Program-made: the position numbers and the translations under genes
Shown here: positions 9,649 to 17,091 of the stretch, piece after piece
Position numbering within the stretch: position 1 is the first letter of the stretch
Layout of the letters: each line of letters opens with the position of its first letter
The notes under the pieces: model-generated
What the model saw: only the letters and a program-made list of their open reading frames with translations
Databases searched by the model: none
What the model was told of the DNA's origin: nothing
Assembly (NCBI RefSeq): GCF_017354985.1
Contig: NZ_CP071501.1
Span: forward strand, 825,501-889,500
Direction: 5' to 3'
Source: Shewanella cyperi
Lineage (GTDB): Bacteria > Pseudomonadota > Gammaproteobacteria > Enterobacterales > Shewanellaceae
DNA: 64,000 bases

Positions 9649-9684
9649 AAACAAAAAGCAGTGCCAAGGCACTGCTTTTTGTTT
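9649..9684. terminator. Bidirectional terminator
   Basis: A perfect 17-bp inverted repeat with a 2-nt spacer carries AAACAAAAAG on one side and CTTTTTGTTT on the other. It can therefore end both the DUF808 transcript from the left and the small membrane gene reading leftwards from 9928. Confidence 0.85.
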
Positions 9685-9718
9685 AATGGCGGCAGTCAGT
9701 ACTGCCTTGTCATCAACC

Positions 9719-9928
9719 TCAGTGATGGCTGGGTTGGTCATTGGCGGCGGCATATTTAAAGGCCACCACCCCCACGGCCATCAGCACGAAGGGTACTGGG
9801 GCGGCCAGCATGCCAAGGGCACTGAAGTTACCCATAAAGGCCATAGCTATGTGTCCAACCAGGGCCACCACCAGCGCCAGGGTGGCTATCAGCAGCACGA
9901 TAATTTCGGTTTTTTTGCCAGTGTTCAT
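9719..9928 (-). CDS. Small two-helix membrane protein, unknown
   Basis: A 69-residue protein with two hydrophobic segments (IIVLLIATLALVVALVGHIAMAF and the LGMLAAPVPFVLMAVGVVAF region) separated by a short GNFSAL loop. AAGGAA precedes the ATG at good spacing, and a shared terminator follows, so this is more likely real than the overlapping + strand frame rich in His and Gly. I do not recognise a named family. Confidence 0.65.
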   Translation of the reverse strand: MNTGKKTEIIVLLIATLALVVALVGHIAMAFMGNFSALGMLAAPVPFVLMAVGVVAFKYAAANDQPSHH

Positions 9929-10002
9929 AATCCAATTCCTTTTCCAGAAGACCTGAGAGAAAAACGTGATGGCCTGAGTATGGCGACTTGATGTGATTGA
10001 AT

Positions 10003-10018
10003 ATTGACCTGGGTCAAT
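10003..10018. promoter_or_regulatory. 16-bp palindrome upstream of small membrane gene
   Basis: ATTGACC-TG-GGTCAAT is a perfect inverted repeat located 75 bp upstream of the ATG at 9928. It could be a repressor or activator site; no regulator is identified. Confidence 0.35.
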
Positions 10019-10177
10019 TTTGTATTGGCTTGAGTCTGATAGGCAGCCAAAAGCTTGAGCCAGCGCAAATTTTTATATGTCTCTTGGAAAGTGCAAAAGC
10101 TTGTGGCCCGACTTATGCCTGACGCTGGTTGGATAAAAGGGAAGTTGTATTCAAGGGGCGCCCGGCGGCCGGGGTGA

Positions 10178-10639
10178 TTATTTCAATTTGCCGAGCTTGG
10201 CCTGCCACAGGGCTTTTTGCTCTGTGACTGTAAGGCGTTTGCGGGCGACAAACATGGCAAGCCCAACGCCTGCGGGCACTATGATGAGATCCAGATAGTT
10301 GAATTTCAGTGCCGCGAGTATGACGACCAGTAAACTCAGCAGCGACACGGCTCCCGGGATTAACAGCAGAGGCCACTCGTAGCAATGTCCGAGGGCTCTG
10401 GCACCCAGGCCGATGAAAAGTGGCGGCACCAGATAGAGCACCAGCACGCCGGACAGGGTGCTGTTCAGGTAAGCAAACAAGGCCAGGGCCGGGACTGCGC
10501 CAAGCAGTGCCCCGAGCAGCGTCCGGTAGGCGGATTGCTTTTGCCGCAAGCCGTCATAGGCGTTTTGCAGTATGTCCAGCTTGGCCTTGGCGGCGTTGGC
10601 ACTGTCGATTTTTCCTGCGTGACTGCGTCTTGGGCGCAT
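10178..10639 (-). CDS. Hypothetical inner membrane protein
   Basis: A 153-residue protein. Its basic N-terminus (MRPRRSHAGK) and an alpha-helical segment lead into four hydrophobic stretches, then a basic C-terminus with KRLTVTEQKALWQAKLGKLK. The ATG at 10639 follows GGAAACAGGA; a GTG at 10654 is also in frame. The family is not recognised. It lies about 70 bp from the end of ygfA on the same strand and could be cotranscribed with it. Confidence 0.6.
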   Translation of the reverse strand: MRPRRSHAGKIDSANAAKAKLDILQNAYDGLRQKQSAYRTLLGALLGAVPALALFAYLNSTLSGVLVLYLVPPLFIGLGARALGHCYEWPLLLIPGAVSLLSLLVVILAALKFNYLDLIIVPAGVGLAMFVARKRLTVTEQKALWQAKLGKLK

Positions 10640-10709
10640 TCCTGTTTCCTGCACAAAGAAAAGCTTTGTTTACTTTACCCTAACCTGTGCCGGTTCTGGC
10701 AAGGGCCGG

Positions 10710-11312
10710 CTATTGGTTCGGCTCAGAACCAAAGCGATAGATCCGGGACGGGGTGACTATCATGGGCAAGGGCACATCCCAGGCTTCCACCGGCAGGGCC
10801 GGCAGACGCTGGCAATCGTGTGCCAGGCCTATGACCTTGACCCTGTCCGGCAGGTGGGCCAGGGTGCGGTCATAAAAGCCACCGCCCATGCCGAGGCGGT
10901 TGCCTGTGCTGTCAAAGGCCACCAGTGGGGTAATGATGGCATCCAGTTGGTCTGCCGGACACAGGCGCTGGACCGATAGTTTGGGTTCGGGAATGCCGTA
11001 GATATTGGCCGTCATCTGCGTATCCGCTTCGTAGTGGATAAACAGCAGATGGCCCTCGGCAAAGGGATGCAGCACAGGCAGGTAAGTCTCGCAGCCCTTG
11101 GCCCACAGGGCTTCAATCAGTGGACGGGTTCCCAGTTCACCGTCATTTTCAAGGTAGAGGGCGACTCTTTGGGCATGGGGCAGGGAATCGAGCACATGGG
11201 ATGCGGCTGCCCGACTGGCAGTGTGCTGCTCATCCGGGGTCAGTGCTTTTCTGTTGGAACGTATGTCTTTACGGATGGCGCTGCGCGCCCTGGCGATGAC
11301 TGACATGGTCAT
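10710..11312 (-). CDS. ygfA: 5-formyltetrahydrofolate cyclo-ligase
   Basis: A 200-residue member of the YgfA/MTHFS family. Visible motifs are RKDIRSNRKAL near the N-terminus, the substrate-binding VALYLENDGELGTRPLI region, and the C-terminal ATP-binding LGMGGGFYDRTL loop with the following GLAHDCQ. It converts 5-formyl-THF to 5,10-methenyl-THF with ATP. The gene directly follows the 6S RNA gene on the same strand, the conserved ssrS-ygfA order of gammaproteobacteria, where the RNA is processed from a shared transcript. Confidence 0.93.
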   Translation of the reverse strand: MTMSVIARARSAIRKDIRSNRKALTPDEQHTASRAAASHVLDSLPHAQRVALYLENDGELGTRPLIEALWAKGCETYLPVLHPFAEGHLLFIHYEADTQMTANIYGIPEPKLSVQRLCPADQLDAIITPLVAFDSTGNRLGMGGGFYDRTLAHLPDRVKVIGLAHDCQRLPALPVEAWDVPLPMIVTPSRIYRFGSEPNQ

Positions 11313-11320
11313 GAAATGAG

Positions 11321-11503
11321 ATGCTCCCCAGAATGCCGCTGCCGGTGTAGCCCTTGAACCGTAGGTTCAAGGCGGGTAAATGATTACTTCCTAAGGCTTC
11401 TCGGTACTGGCCGAGCCTGCTCAATGTCGGCAAAACATTCACCCTGAGGTCAAAAATATCGGCACAGGGACATTACCAGCTGGCGCACACCCCAGGGAGC
11501 AAA
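11321..11503 (-). ncRNA. ssrS: 6S RNA
   Basis: On the minus strand the sequence contains conserved 6S blocks in order: GTGCCGATATTT, GCTCGGCC...CCGAGAAGCCTTA, and CCTTGAACC...GGTTCAAGGGCTAC. The two ends pair (GCTCCCTGG against CTGGGGAGC), giving the closing stem, with the open central bubble between. Position between zapA and ygfA matches the classical locus. 6S RNA binds sigma70 RNA polymerase by mimicking an open promoter. Ends are set from the closing stem and may be off by several bases. Confidence 0.93.
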
Positions 11504-11552
11504 TTTTTGAGCGATACGCGCCAGTAATGGCGGTACCGGGCTCACTATCAGT

Positions 11553-11861
11553 TTAATCTTCCTTGCGGCTGCGCTCAACCAGCGCATGCTCAAGGGTGGA
11601 TTGCAGCAGACGGATGCGATCATCCATCTGGCGCATATAATCATGATTTTTCTTCTGTTCCTGATACAGCTCGTGGCCAATATTCAGGGCAGCCATGATG
11701 GCCAGTTCTTCCCGGCTCAGGCTGTTGGTCTTGGCCTTGAGGCTGGAAAGCTGTTGCTCCACCTTGTTGGCCACGGCTCTCAGGGCCTGCTCCTGGCCTG
11801 TTGGGCAGGCAATAGAGTAAGTGCGACCCAGGAGGGTGATGTCAATGGCACTGCTACTCAT
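11553..11861 (-). CDS. zapA: Cell division protein ZapA
   Basis: A 102-residue protein with the ZapA pattern: an N-terminal beta-rich globular part (IDITLLGRTYSIACP), the REELAIMAALNIGHEL segment, and a C-terminal coiled coil (MDDRIRLLQSTLEHAL). It would bundle FtsZ filaments at the Z ring. The start at 11861 matches family length; an ATG four codons upstream (11873) sits too close to AAAGG. It precedes the 6S RNA gene and is divergent from ygfB, as in other gammaproteobacteria. Confidence 0.92.
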   Translation of the reverse strand: MSSSAIDITLLGRTYSIACPTGQEQALRAVANKVEQQLSSLKAKTNSLSREELAIMAALNIGHELYQEQKKNHDYMRQMDDRIRLLQSTLEHALVERSRKED

Positions 11862-12091
11862 GTCGGGCGGCATCCTTTCAGGGCTTGATTGAGGCGGACT
11901 ATATAAGTCCCCCGCCAAAAGTGCAAGGACGCAGCGCTCGCCTCTTGAGGGCAGTTCATCCGATCGCTGCTTGTATGAGCATTTCGTGCGCTGTACAGCT
12001 AAATTGCCATATTTATCCGGGCGCTGCTTGGTGACATCCGCTCCTGTCTGATAGCATGAATGCGAATTTTTGACTGCATGAGCCCGAGACC

Positions 12092-12667
12092 ATGGCCACT
12101 CCTCCATCCCTGAAAATAGACAAGCTGTTGCAAGCCCTGGAACAGGCCGAAATCGGCCAGCATCCGGTGGAAGTTCACGGTGCCCTGGTGGGCCTCTTGT
12201 GTGGCGGCGTGGAGCAGGGGCGGGGCGCCTGGATCAAGCCCTTGCTGGAGCTGATGAATGACGGCCAGGCATTGCCTCCCGAACTGTTGCAGCTGGTGGA
12301 TGAGCTGTTCCAGGATACCGTCGCGCGGCTGACCGATGTGGAGTTTGGCTTTGTGCCGCTGCTGCCTGAAGAGGAAGAACCCCTGTGTGACCGGGTCGAG
12401 GCCCTGTCCCTTTGGGTGCAAAGCTTCCTCACCGGCATTGCCATTATCCAGCCCAAACTGGGGCAGGCCTCCGACGATGTGCGCGAAGTAATCCGCGATC
12501 TCGCCGAGATAGCCCAGGTGGAATTTGATGTCGGCGAGGATGAAGAATCCGAAAATGCCTTCAACGAGCTGCTGGAGTTTGTCCGTGTCGCCGCCATCCT
12601 CTGTTACCAGGAGTTTGGTCCGGAATTGCCCCACGGGACCGAGGACAACGGCGCCATTTTGCATTGA
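12092..12667 (+). CDS. ygfB: UPF0149 family protein YgfB
   Basis: A 191-residue acidic, mostly helical protein of the YecA/YgfB (UPF0149) family, with the typical EVHGALVGLLCGG motif near residue 30 and a conserved ALSLWVQSFLTGI segment. Its C-terminal half has an acidic stretch (DVGEDEESENAFNELLEFVR). The function is poorly defined; in pseudomonads YgfB proteins affect gene regulation. The stop codon falls inside a 13-bp tandem repeat, and the ubiH gene follows 90 bp on. Confidence 0.9.
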   Translation: MATPPSLKIDKLLQALEQAEIGQHPVEVHGALVGLLCGGVEQGRGAWIKPLLELMNDGQALPPELLQLVDELFQDTVARLTDVEFGFVPLLPEEEEPLCDRVEALSLWVQSFLTGIAIIQPKLGQASDDVREVIRDLAEIAQVEFDVGEDEESENAFNELLEFVRVAAILCYQEFGPELPHGTEDNGAILH

Positions 12668-12712
12668 TTTGAAGCATTGATTTGAAGCATTGAATTGAAG
12701 CATTGACTTGAC
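12661..12712 (+). repeat. 13-bp tandem repeat, four units
   Basis: Four units of consensus GCATTGATTTGAA (the last two diverged) start in the last codons of ygfB and run into the ygfB-ubiH gap. A similar four-unit array lies at 26547-26598. Confidence 0.85.
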
Positions 12713-12757
12713 CTTGCCCCGACCGGAGGAACCGGCTGGGATGGGAGCTGAACAGCC

Positions 12758-14008
12758 ATGAATCCATCAACCCCAGAGTCTGCGCCACAAGCGCTGGATA
12801 TCGCCATCATAGGTGCCGCCATGGCAGGCACCACCCTGGCGCTGGCCCTGGCCAAACGGGCCAAAGCCCTGGGACGGCCGCTGCGCATTGCCCTCATCGA
12901 GGCCCATGAACAGGGCTCCGGCCATCCCGGCTTTGACGCCCGCTCCATTGCCATTGCCCATGGTTCGGTCACCGAACTCAAGCGTCTCGGCCTCTGGCCC
13001 CTGTTGGCGCCCCTGGGCTGCGCCATCAACGACATACATATTTCCGATCGCGGTCACTTCGGCATGACAGAGCTGAATCGTGAGGGCTTTGATTTGCCCT
13101 TTCTGGGTGAGGTGGTGGAGCTGGAAGCCGTGGGCCAAAAGCTGCTGGCGGCGGTCAAGGACGCGGGTATCACAATCTATTGTCCCGATGGTTTGCGCGA
13201 GCTTGCCAGCGACAGCGATGGCCACACCCTGACCCTGGAAAGCGGCGTGCGGCTGCGCACCAAACTGCTGGTGGCCGCAGACGGCCTCCACTCCCGGGTG
13301 CGGGACTGCTTCAAATTGCCGCTGGAGAGCCGCGACTTTGCCCAGTGCGGCCTGGTGGCCAATATCGGCTGCGACCGACCCCATGGTCATTGGGCCTGGG
13401 AACGTTTTACCGACACAGGGCCGCTAGCGCTGCTGCCGATGCAGGACAGCGCGGGTCAGCACAGGTTGTCTCTGGTGTGGGCCCTGCCGCCGGAAGAGGC
13501 GGAGCGCTTGGCAAGTGCAGATGAGGCTCTGTTTCTCTCCCAGCTGCAGCGGGCCTTCGGCAGCCGCGCCGGCAAGTTTATCAGCGTCGGCAAACGCCAT
13601 GTGTATCCGCTCAAATTGAGCTTTATGCCAAGACCCATACACCACAGGTGCGTCTTTGTCGGTAATGCCGCCCAAACCCTGCATCCCATCGCCGGGCAGG
13701 GCTTTAACCTGGGGCTGCGGGACGTGGTGGATCTGCTGCAGGTGCTGGACAGTGCCCTGGTGGCCGGTACCGATGTGGGTGAGCATTCACTGCTGCACCA
13801 CTATCTCGAGCTGCGGACCGATGACCGCAATCAGACCCTGTGCCATATCGAAGCGTTGGTACGGGGATTTTCCAATCAATACTGGCCCCTGGTGGCCGGA
13901 CGCAGCCTGGGGCTGAGGTTGTTGTCATGGTGTCCGCCGCTCAAGGCGCCCGTGGCCAGCCGCGCCATGGGCTGGCGCAGAGGCAAGCGCCTGAGTGAGA
14001 ACTGCTGA
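12758..14008 (+). CDS. ubiH: 2-octaprenyl-6-methoxyphenyl hydroxylase
   Basis: A 416-residue FAD monooxygenase of the UbiH/COQ6 family. The second FAD motif GNAAQTLHPIAGQGFNLGLRD is intact, as is the DG-type motif LLVAADGLHSRVR. The N-terminal dinucleotide loop reads IIGAAMAGTTLA, with Ala replacing the usual second Gly. It would hydroxylate C4 of the ubiquinone precursor at the membrane. The stop overlaps the ubiI start by one base, so the two hydroxylases are translationally coupled, the common ubiH-visC arrangement. Confidence 0.9.
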   Translation: MNPSTPESAPQALDIAIIGAAMAGTTLALALAKRAKALGRPLRIALIEAHEQGSGHPGFDARSIAIAHGSVTELKRLGLWPLLAPLGCAINDIHISDRGHFGMTELNREGFDLPFLGEVVELEAVGQKLLAAVKDAGITIYCPDGLRELASDSDGHTLTLESGVRLRTKLLVAADGLHSRVRDCFKLPLESRDFAQCGLVANIGCDRPHGHWAWERFTDTGPLALLPMQDSAGQHRLSLVWALPPEEAERLASADEALFLSQLQRAFGSRAGKFISVGKRHVYPLKLSFMPRPIHHRCVFVGNAAQTLHPIAGQGFNLGLRDVVDLLQVLDSALVAGTDVGEHSLLHHYLELRTDDRNQTLCHIEALVRGFSNQYWPLVAGRSLGLRLLSWCPPLKAPVASRAMGWRRGKRLSENC

Positions 14009-15216
14009 TGTTGACAACCCAAACCTATGATGTGGCCGTCGTTGGCGGCGGTATGGTGGGCCTGGCCACGGCAATCGGCCTGGCGGAAGCCGGGTTGCAG
14101 GTGGTGGTGCTGGATGCCGGCAGCCAGGCGCCCGTGTCCGGCGAACCCAGGCTCAGGGTCAGCGCCATCAACAAGGCCAGTGAGCGTTTGCTTACCCGCC
14201 TCGGCGCCTGGAGCCTGCTGGATGAGCGGCGCCTGGCCCCCTATGGCCGGATGCAGGTCTGGGACAAGGACGGCATGGGCCGCATCGGCTTTGATGCCGC
14301 CGAGCTTGGGGAACAGACCCTGGGCACCATAGTGGAAAACGACGCCATCGCCTTTGCCCTGGCCCGCCGCGCCGCGGATTTTTCCAATCTTGATTACCGC
14401 GAGCAGCAACGCCTGTCACGCATTGCCTTCGGTGAGCGTGAGGCCTGGTTGACCCTGGAAAGCGGCGACAGTTTCAGCGCCGCCCTGGTGGTGGCCGCCG
14501 ACGGCGCCAACTCCTGGGTGCGCAGCCAGTGCCAGATCCCGCTGACCTTCTGGGATTACGGCCACAGCGCCATAGTGGCCAACATAGCCACAGAGGTGCC
14601 CCATGGCGATTGTGCCCGCCAGGTGTTCCTGCCGGAAGGACCGCTGGCCTTCCTGCCTCTGTACCAGTCCAATCTGTGCTCCATCGTCTGGTCGGTGCCA
14701 GAACCCAGGGCCGCTGAGTTGCTGGCCATGGATGATGAAGAATTTTCACGCAGCCTGACCGCCGCCTTCGATGGCCGCCTGGGGCTGTGTAAGGTGGCCG
14801 GAGCCCGTCAGAGCTTCCCGCTCAGGATGCGCTATGCGCGCCATTTCGCCCGCCACCGCCTGCTGCTGGCCGGCGATGCCGCCCACACCATACACCCGCT
14901 GGCGGGGCAGGGAGTAAACCTGGGGTTCCTTGATGCCGCCGCCATAGTGCAGCAGGTCTGTGAGCTGCATCAGGCCGGCCGTGACATAGGCGATTATCGC
15001 TTGCTGCGTCCACTGGAGCGGGCCCGCAAGGCCGATGCGCTGGAGATGATCGCCGCCATGGAGGGGTTCAAGCGCCTGTTTGCCGGTAATAATCCGCTTA
15101 AACAGGCCATCCGCGATCTGGGGTTGAACCTGGTGGATCAGTTGTCACCGCTGAAAACTGTGTTCATCAAACAGGCCATGGGCAATAAGCAAAACTTACC
15201 CGATTTGTGTCGCTGA
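14008..15216 (+). CDS. ubiI: 2-octaprenylphenol hydroxylase (VisC/UbiI)
   Basis: A 402-residue FAD monooxygenase. It has an intact VVGGGMVGLATAIGLAEAG loop, VVAADGANSWVR and LAGDAAHTIHPLAGQGVNLG, the three standard flavin motifs. It is expected to hydroxylate C5 of the octaprenylphenol intermediate in ubiquinone synthesis. UbiF-type paralogues are similar, so the exact ring position is inferred from its place directly after ubiH. The ATG overlaps the ubiH TGA, and a terminator follows 34 bp after the stop. Confidence 0.9.
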   Translation: MLTTQTYDVAVVGGGMVGLATAIGLAEAGLQVVVLDAGSQAPVSGEPRLRVSAINKASERLLTRLGAWSLLDERRLAPYGRMQVWDKDGMGRIGFDAAELGEQTLGTIVENDAIAFALARRAADFSNLDYREQQRLSRIAFGEREAWLTLESGDSFSAALVVAADGANSWVRSQCQIPLTFWDYGHSAIVANIATEVPHGDCARQVFLPEGPLAFLPLYQSNLCSIVWSVPEPRAAELLAMDDEEFSRSLTAAFDGRLGLCKVAGARQSFPLRMRYARHFARHRLLLAGDAAHTIHPLAGQGVNLGFLDAAAIVQQVCELHQAGRDIGDYRLLRPLERARKADALEMIAAMEGFKRLFAGNNPLKQAIRDLGLNLVDQLSPLKTVFIKQAMGNKQNLPDLCR

Positions 15217-15249
15217 CATATCTTCACTTGAAGTAACAGATTTGTGAGT

Positions 15250-15286
15250 AAAAAGACGGCAATATTCAAATCATTGCCGTCTTTTT
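15250..15286 (+). terminator. Terminator after ubiI
   Basis: A 14-bp stem (AAAAAGACGGCAAT at 15250-15263 with its complement at 15273-15286) ends in CTTTTT. It separates the ubiquinone genes from the gcv operon; the A-rich left arm would also allow leftward termination. Confidence 0.88.
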
Positions 15287-15373
15287 GCCCTTCAGTGGGT
15301 TACAAATGTAAAAAAATTACATGTGAGTCATAAGAAAAACTAATCTGGTAACTGTTCGGATTAGAAAATTCTC

Positions 15374-15404
15374 TTGTATACAAATTTGCTCCACAAGGTA
15401 TAAT
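15374..15404 (+). promoter_or_regulatory. Putative gcvT promoter with palindromic operator
   Basis: A perfect palindrome TTGTATACAA (15374-15383) overlaps the -35 position of a consensus -10 TATAAT (15399-15404), about 70 bp upstream of gcvT. The same 10-mer occurs upstream of putA at 51043. I see no glycine riboswitch in the 186 bp between the ubiI terminator and gcvT. Confidence 0.5.
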
Positions 15405-15472
15405 TTCGCCGCATTTTAACCCTGTGCCGCGCACTGCTCCGGCACAGAAAGCCCCGGACAGAAGGGATAATA

Positions 15473-16567
15473 ATGGCTAATAAAACTGTACTCTTTAACA
15501 AGCACCTGGAAGCCAACGCCAAGATGGTGGATTTCCACGGTTGGGATATGCCGCTGAACTACGGCTCCCAGATTGAGGAACACCACGCCGTTCGCCGCGA
15601 TGCCGGTATGTTCGACGTTTCCCACATGACTGTGGTGGATGTGGAAGGCAACGACGCCCGTCCTTTCCTGCGCAAACTGCTGGCCAACGATGTGGCAAAG
15701 CTGACCGTTCCCGGCAAGGCCCTTTACGGCGGCATGCTGGATGAAAACGCCGGGGTGATTGACGATCTGATCACCTACTTCCTGAGCGATACCCAATACC
15801 GTGTGGTAGTGAACTCCGCCACCCGTGACAAAGATCTGGCCTGGATAGGTCAGCAAGCCAAGGCCTTTGACGTGACCGTCACCGAGCGTCCCGAGCTGGC
15901 GATGATCGCCGTGCAGGGCCCCAACGCCAAGGCCAAGGCCGCCACAGTGTTCACCGCCGAGCAAAACGCCGCGGTGGAAGGCATGAAGCCCTTCTTTGGC
16001 AAGCAGGCCGGTAGCCTGTTTATCGCCACCACTGGCTACACAGGTGAAGCCGGTTATGAAATCATAGTGCCCGAGGCGGAAGCCGAGGCCCTGTGGCAAG
16101 CCCTGCTGGATGCCGGTGTGCAGCCCTGTGGTCTGGGCGCCCGTGACACCCTGCGTCTGGAAGCCGGTATGAACCTGTACGGCCAGGACATGGACGAAAC
16201 CGTTAACCCGCTGGCCGCCAACATGGGCTGGACCATTGCCTGGGAACCAAGCGATCGTGACTTCATCGGCCGCAGCGCCCTGGAAGCCATCAAGGCCAAG
16301 GGCAGCGACAAGCTGGTGGGTCTGGTGATGGAAGAGAAGGGCGTGCTGCGCCACGGTATGCCGGTGTTCTTCACCGACGCCGCCGGTGTCGAGCAAGAAG
16401 GCGTGATCACCAGTGGTACTTTCTCACCCACTTTGGGCTATTCTATTGCGATGGCGCGCGTACCCGGCTCCATCGGCGACACGGCTGAAGTGGAAATGCG
16501 CAAGAAGCGTGTGGCGGTGCGTGTGGTTGCCCCCAGCTTTGTGCGTAACGGAAAACAAGCATTTTAA
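15473..16567 (+). CDS. gcvT: Glycine cleavage system T protein (aminomethyltransferase)
   Basis: A 364-residue T protein. Characteristic segments are [25 protein letters not shown] near the N-terminus (shown in part), [18 protein letters not shown], and [16 protein letters not shown] with the folate-site Asp and Arg. It releases ammonia and passes the methylene group from the lipoylated H protein to THF. It is the first gene of gcvTHP, with GAAGGGATA before the ATG. Length and motifs are normal. Confidence 0.97.
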   Translation: MANKTVLFNKHLEANAKMVDFHGWDMPLNYGSQIEEHHAVRRDAGMFDVSHMTVVDVEGNDARPFLRKLLANDVAKLTVPGKALYGGMLDENAGVIDDLITYFLSDTQYRVVVNSATRDKDLAWIGQQAKAFDVTVTERPELAMIAVQGPNAKAKAATVFTAEQNAAVEGMKPFFGKQAGSLFIATTGYTGEAGYEIIVPEAEAEALWQALLDAGVQPCGLGARDTLRLEAGMNLYGQDMDETVNPLAANMGWTIAWEPSDRDFIGRSALEAIKAKGSDKLVGLVMEEKGVLRHGMPVFFTDAAGVEQEGVITSGTFSPTLGYSIAMARVPGSIGDTAEVEMRKKRVAVRVVAPSFVRNGKQAF

Positions 16568-16593
16568 AAATACCCGATAAAGGAACAAGAACA

Positions 16594-16983
16594 ATGAGCA
16601 ATATCCCGTCAGAACTGAAATATGCTTCTTCCCACGAGTGGATCCGCAAGGAAGAAGACGGCAGCTACACAGTAGGTATCACTGAGCACGCTCAGGAACT
16701 GCTGGGCGACATGGTGTTCGTTGAACTGCCTGAAGTGGGCGATACCGTGTCTGCCGGTGAAGACTGCGCCGTGGCCGAGTCTGTAAAGGCCGCCTCTGAC
16801 ATTTATGCTCCTATCTCCGGCGAAGTGGTTGCCGTGAACGTGGCCCTGGAAGATTCTCCAGAGCTGGTGAACAGCGATGCCTACGGTGATGGCTGGTTCT
16901 TCCGCATCATGCCTTCAGACGAGTCCGAAGTGGACAGCCTGCTGGATGCAGAAGGCTATCAAGCCGTTATCGACGAAGAATAA
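16594..16983 (+). CDS. gcvH: Glycine cleavage system H protein
   Basis: A 129-residue lipoyl carrier. The lipoylation site is Lys65 in [13 protein letters not shown]. The [11 protein letters not shown] segment and the short helical C-terminus are typical. It shuttles the aminomethyl group between P, T and L proteins. It starts 26 bp after gcvT with AAAGGAACAAG ahead of the ATG. A hairpin follows before gcvP. Confidence 0.97.
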   Translation: MSNIPSELKYASSHEWIRKEEDGSYTVGITEHAQELLGDMVFVELPEVGDTVSAGEDCAVAESVKAASDIYAPISGEVVAVNVALEDSPELVNSDAYGDGWFFRIMPSDESEVDSLLDAEGYQAVIDEE

Positions 16984-16993
16984 TCGTCGCATA

Positions 16994-17024
16994 AAACGAA
17001 GCCCCCCGGGGCTTCGTTTGTTTT
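16994..17024 (+). terminator. Intercistronic hairpin between gcvH and gcvP
   Basis: A strong GC-rich stem (AAACGAAGCCCC at 16994-17005, complement 17008-17019) is followed by GTTTT. It sits inside the operon and may reduce transcription into gcvP relative to gcvTH, or protect the upstream message. Confidence 0.65.
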
Positions 17025-17091
17025 ATCTGTAACCAAGATGAGACCGGTGGCTCCCCTACGGCCATACCGGCGCAAATAGATAAGGTTTATC

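Noticed and set aside
9554-9991. + strand 145-codon frame rich in His and Gly
   Set aside because: It crosses the bidirectional terminator and lies opposite a better membrane-protein gene with an SD.
15290-15472. Glycine riboswitch before gcvT
   Set aside because: No tandem aptamer-like conserved blocks are seen; only a promoter and palindrome.
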